Shown here: in pieces, positions 14,571 to 16,391 of the stretch
Numbering within the stretch: position 1 is the stretch's first letter
Layout: the number at the start of each line of letters is the position of its first letter
NCBI GenBank assembly: GCA_030628785.1
Contig: DAOVQI010000021.1
Location: forward strand, 1 to 16,391
Direction: 5' to 3'
DNA length: 16,391 bases
Origin: Bacteroidota bacterium
GTDB taxonomy: Bacteria > Bacteroidota > Bacteroidia > Bacteroidales > VadinHA17
The notes under the pieces: model-generated
What the model was told of the DNA's origin: nothing
Database searches by the model: none
The model's input: the letters and a program-made list of their open reading frames with translations, nothing else
Program-made: the position numbers and the translations under genes

Positions 14571-14586
14571 TCAACACACTGATTAG
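14571..14586 (-). repeat. 16-base motif, copy C
   Basis: The minus strand reads ctaatcagtgtgttga, identical to copy A at 3195-3210. It lies upstream of lptB and downstream of tatC, oriented with both. Unlike copies A and B, it is not followed by a clear 7-bp array. Confidence 0.75.
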
Positions 14587-14854
14587 TTAAAAAGAAAGTT
14601 TTATTAGTATTTACGGCTCTAATTTTGTAAGCATTATAAAATTGAAAAACAAATTTAGTCATTTCACACAGAATTAAAAATTCAGACTTCTTAAAAAATA
14701 ATTTATACTAAATTTTATAATGCTGTAATTCAGTACATCAAAATAAAACTATGCATCCTAATTAGTCTTTGCAAGAAAAATCTGAAGTTATTAATATCAT
14801 TGACATAAGCAATAGTTTAACAGTTGAATTTTTCATAGAATTGTTAAACTGTTG

Positions 14855-14897
14855 AATTACTCGCTTCGCTCATGAGATCGCCCCGCCCAGGCGGGGC
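14855..14897. repeat. gcgaagcgagtaat motif plus GC-rich hairpin
   Basis: On the minus strand ctcatgagcgaagcgagtaa (14876-14857) resembles the three gAgCGAgTAAt motifs in the thyA-folA spacer. Adjacent to it gccccgcc (14880-14887) pairs with ggcggggc (14890-14897), a GC-rich stem in strongly AT-rich surroundings. Confidence 0.5.
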
Positions 14898-15030
14898 TAA
14901 GTTGTTAAATTGCTAAAAAACAGTGATGATGAGACAACAATTTAATAATTTAGCCATAAAAGATTCAAACCTAATAATTATTGTATATGGCTAAAATACA
15001 AAGCATTATACGTATTCTTGCAAGCACTAA

Positions 15031-15094
15031 TTAGGCATTTCTTTTTTTAGGCACTTTTAACTTTAGGCATTTCTTTTCTTAGGCATTTGTATAT
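15031..15094. repeat. 16-bp tandem repeat (4 units)
   Basis: The word ttaggca occurs at 15031, 15047, 15063 and 15079, an exact 16-base spacing. Units are ttaggcatttcttttt, ttaggcacttttaact, ttaggcatttcttttc and ttaggcatttgtatat. On the minus strand each unit presents tgcctaa. Confidence 0.85.
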
Positions 15095-15193
15095 TTATTG
15101 TTACAATGTTTAAATTTAAGCATCAATTTAATTAGAATTTAAGAACTCTCAAATTAAATGATAATAATTTTATCAGAACCAGTAAGTAAATCA

Positions 15194-16015
15194 TCAGTCT
15201 TCTTCAAGTTTTGCTTTTTCCTGGGCGATAATTCTTTTCGAAATCATTATTCCAATTTCATACAAGATTAACAACGGGAAACAAACCAGGACCTGGCTGA
15301 AAATATCAGGTGGTGTAATGATTGCAGAGAGTGCCAGTATCACAATGACAGAATGCTTACGGTATTTCTTAAGAAATTCGGGTGAAAGCAATCCGATTTT
15401 TGTTAGAAAATAAACTAATATAGGTAGTTCAAAAATTATTCCACTGGCCAGTGTAACGGATGCTACTGTAGAGATGTAGGAAATCAAATTAATCTGATTC
15501 AGTACCTGTTCACTTACCTTATAGGAACCCAGAAAATGAACAGATAGCGGCGTGATAATATAGTATCCGAATAATACTCCAAGAAGAAAAAGAAGAGAAC
15601 TAAAGAAAACGGCCCCACTTGTATGGCGTTTTTCTTTCTTATATAAAGCAGGCTTGAGAAAACTCCAAAACTCAAAAAATATATATGGAAAAGCCACAAT
15701 GATCCCGGCGATCAATGATACCATGATATGTGTAGTAAATTGCCCAGCCATATTAATATTGATTATCTGAAAGGGTTTTGAGTTTATACACAGAGCGGGA
15801 ACATTAACAAGTTTGCTGAAGGAACAAAAGTTGCGGTTTGTGAAAAACTCAGGTGTCTTTGGAGCCAGGATGATATGATCGAAGACGATGTCGCGAAAGA
15901 TAAAGGCTAAAATGGCTATAACGACAATGGCTAAAAAAGAACGGACAAGATGCCACCTCAATTCTTCGAGATGTTCAAGAAAGGACATATTATCTTTATC
16001 TTGCTTTTTAGCCAT
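15194..16015 (-). CDS. tatC: Sec-independent (Tat) protein translocase subunit TatC
   Basis: TatC is the inner-membrane receptor for twin-arginine signal peptides. The 273-residue protein has the N-terminal signature SFLEHLEELRWHL (11-23), whose glutamates recognise the RR motif. Six membrane segments lie at roughly 24-43, 93-118, 134-160, 180-205, 221-236 and 240-258. FFEFWSFLKPALY (113-125) and the ITPPDIFSQ segment (233-241) are family hallmarks. The first periplasmic loop (~45-90) is longer than in E. coli and contains C64 and C76. No tatA/tatB gene is in the window. The start is preceded by AAAAG. lptB lies downstream on the same strand after a long spacer. Confidence 0.95.
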   Translation of the reverse strand: MAKKQDKDNMSFLEHLEELRWHLVRSFLAIVVIAILAFIFRDIVFDHIILAPKTPEFFTNRNFCSFSKLVNVPALCINSKPFQIININMAGQFTTHIMVSLIAGIIVAFPYIFFEFWSFLKPALYKKEKRHTSGAVFFSSLLFLLGVLFGYYIITPLSVHFLGSYKVSEQVLNQINLISYISTVASVTLASGIIFELPILVYFLTKIGLLSPEFLKKYRKHSVIVILALSAIITPPDIFSQVLVCFPLLILYEIGIMISKRIIAQEKAKLEED

Positions 16016-16391
16016 CTTTTGTTTTGCTTTTAATCAAACCGAGAAATAAATAGAATGATCTGGCTTTGTTTCCATCCCGGGCATTCGAGATTATAATTTA
16101 TTATTAAATTTGTGCGACCTAAACCCCTATACCAATTTCTCTATAGCATACTTGCTTTGAAGAACCCGACTTCTTCTCAAGGTTTATTTTTTTTGTTTCC
16201 CGGTAATATCATTTTTTTTACTTCGATTTGCAAAGAAAATAAACTTCGTCAAAACATATTTATTATAATTAAAATAATTTGTATATTTATAATAACAAAT
16301 GTATTCAATTTTAAGGTTTTTGGTGCATCTGTGTTTCCCAAAGCTATAAACATATTAAGAACATAGTTTCGCAAATTAATTAAAAAAGCAA
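16016..16391. other. 376-base spacer upstream of tatC
   Basis: I see no gene here. It is AT-rich, with a plus-strand TAAATTTG (16105-16112) that matches the -7 consensus but lacks a proper -33 element, and a second copy of the 20-base motif near the right edge (16358-16377). No convincing tatC promoter was found. Confidence 0.55.
16358..16377. repeat. 20-base motif, copy 2 of 2
   Basis: agaacatagtttcgcaaatt matches 791-810 at 19 of 20 positions and is in the same orientation. The flanking sequence differs, and no DUF4160-like frame follows. Confidence 0.6.

Larger units (their letters stand above)
14522..15193. other. 672-base lptB-tatC spacer: AT-rich repeats
   Basis: No gene is supported. 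It contains copy C of the 16-base motif (14571-14586), degenerate gttaaactgttgaatt-type repeats around 14815-14858, a GC-rich hairpin in AT-rich surroundings (14880-14897), and a 16-bp tandem array (15031-15094). A weak AT-only hairpin tgataa-taatt-ttatca (15159-15175) lies 18 bases past the tatC stop codon and might end that transcript. Confidence 0.65.

Noticed and set aside
15031..15094. Possible CRISPR array
   Set aside because: The 16-bp units are directly abutting without unique spacers of fixed length, and no cas genes are present.
16112..16366. 84-residue plus-strand frame near the right edge, after a TAAATTTG box
   Set aside because: The frame would need GTG at 16112 inside the promoter-like box; its composition reflects AT-rich sequence and no family is recognisable.

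Overview
The window looks like a chromosomal segment of a Bacteroidota bacterium, most likely an environmental Bacteroidales/Marinilabiliales-type lineage. The grounds are a GH97 glycosidase, a bifunctional-nuclease/NupC pair, the order tig-clpP-clpX, an acidic surface-export signal on a lipoprotein, and promoter -7 boxes of the Bacteroidota form TAnnTTTG (for example directly upstream of the tRNA gene). No database could be searched, so this rests on recognising families by eye.

Left part (1-990): the start of a minus-strand exported protein with a carboxypeptidase-regulatory-like domain runs off the left edge. A 620-base spacer follows. It holds a decayed DUF4160 gene, a branched palindrome and a promoter for the next gene. 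Plus-strand block (991-9604): a DUF151 bifunctional nuclease with a UVR tail, a CNT-family nucleoside transporter (nupC), a GH97 alpha-glycosidase, an exported DUF3887-alpha/beta hydrolase, thymidylate synthase (thyA), dihydrofolate reductase (folA) and a surface lipoprotein of unknown function. nupC, thyA and folA form a nucleoside uptake and dTMP/folate theme; the GH97-hydrolase pair sits between nupC and thyA.

Right part (9649-16015) is all minus strand: clpX, clpP and trigger factor (protein quality control), tRNA-Leu(UAG), lptB (LPS export ATPase) and tatC (Tat translocase). A bidirectional terminator separates the two convergent halves, and a strong hairpin separates the tRNA from tig.

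The genes are ordinary housekeeping genes, and I see no convincing new multi-gene system. The unusual content is in the spacers. These carry a 16-base motif present three times, always 3' of a gene and in that gene's direction. They also carry short-period arrays (7, 8 and 16 bp), branched palindromes sharing a CCCTGT stem, and several long inverted repeats. The thyA-folA spacer is almost entirely a mosaic of such elements.
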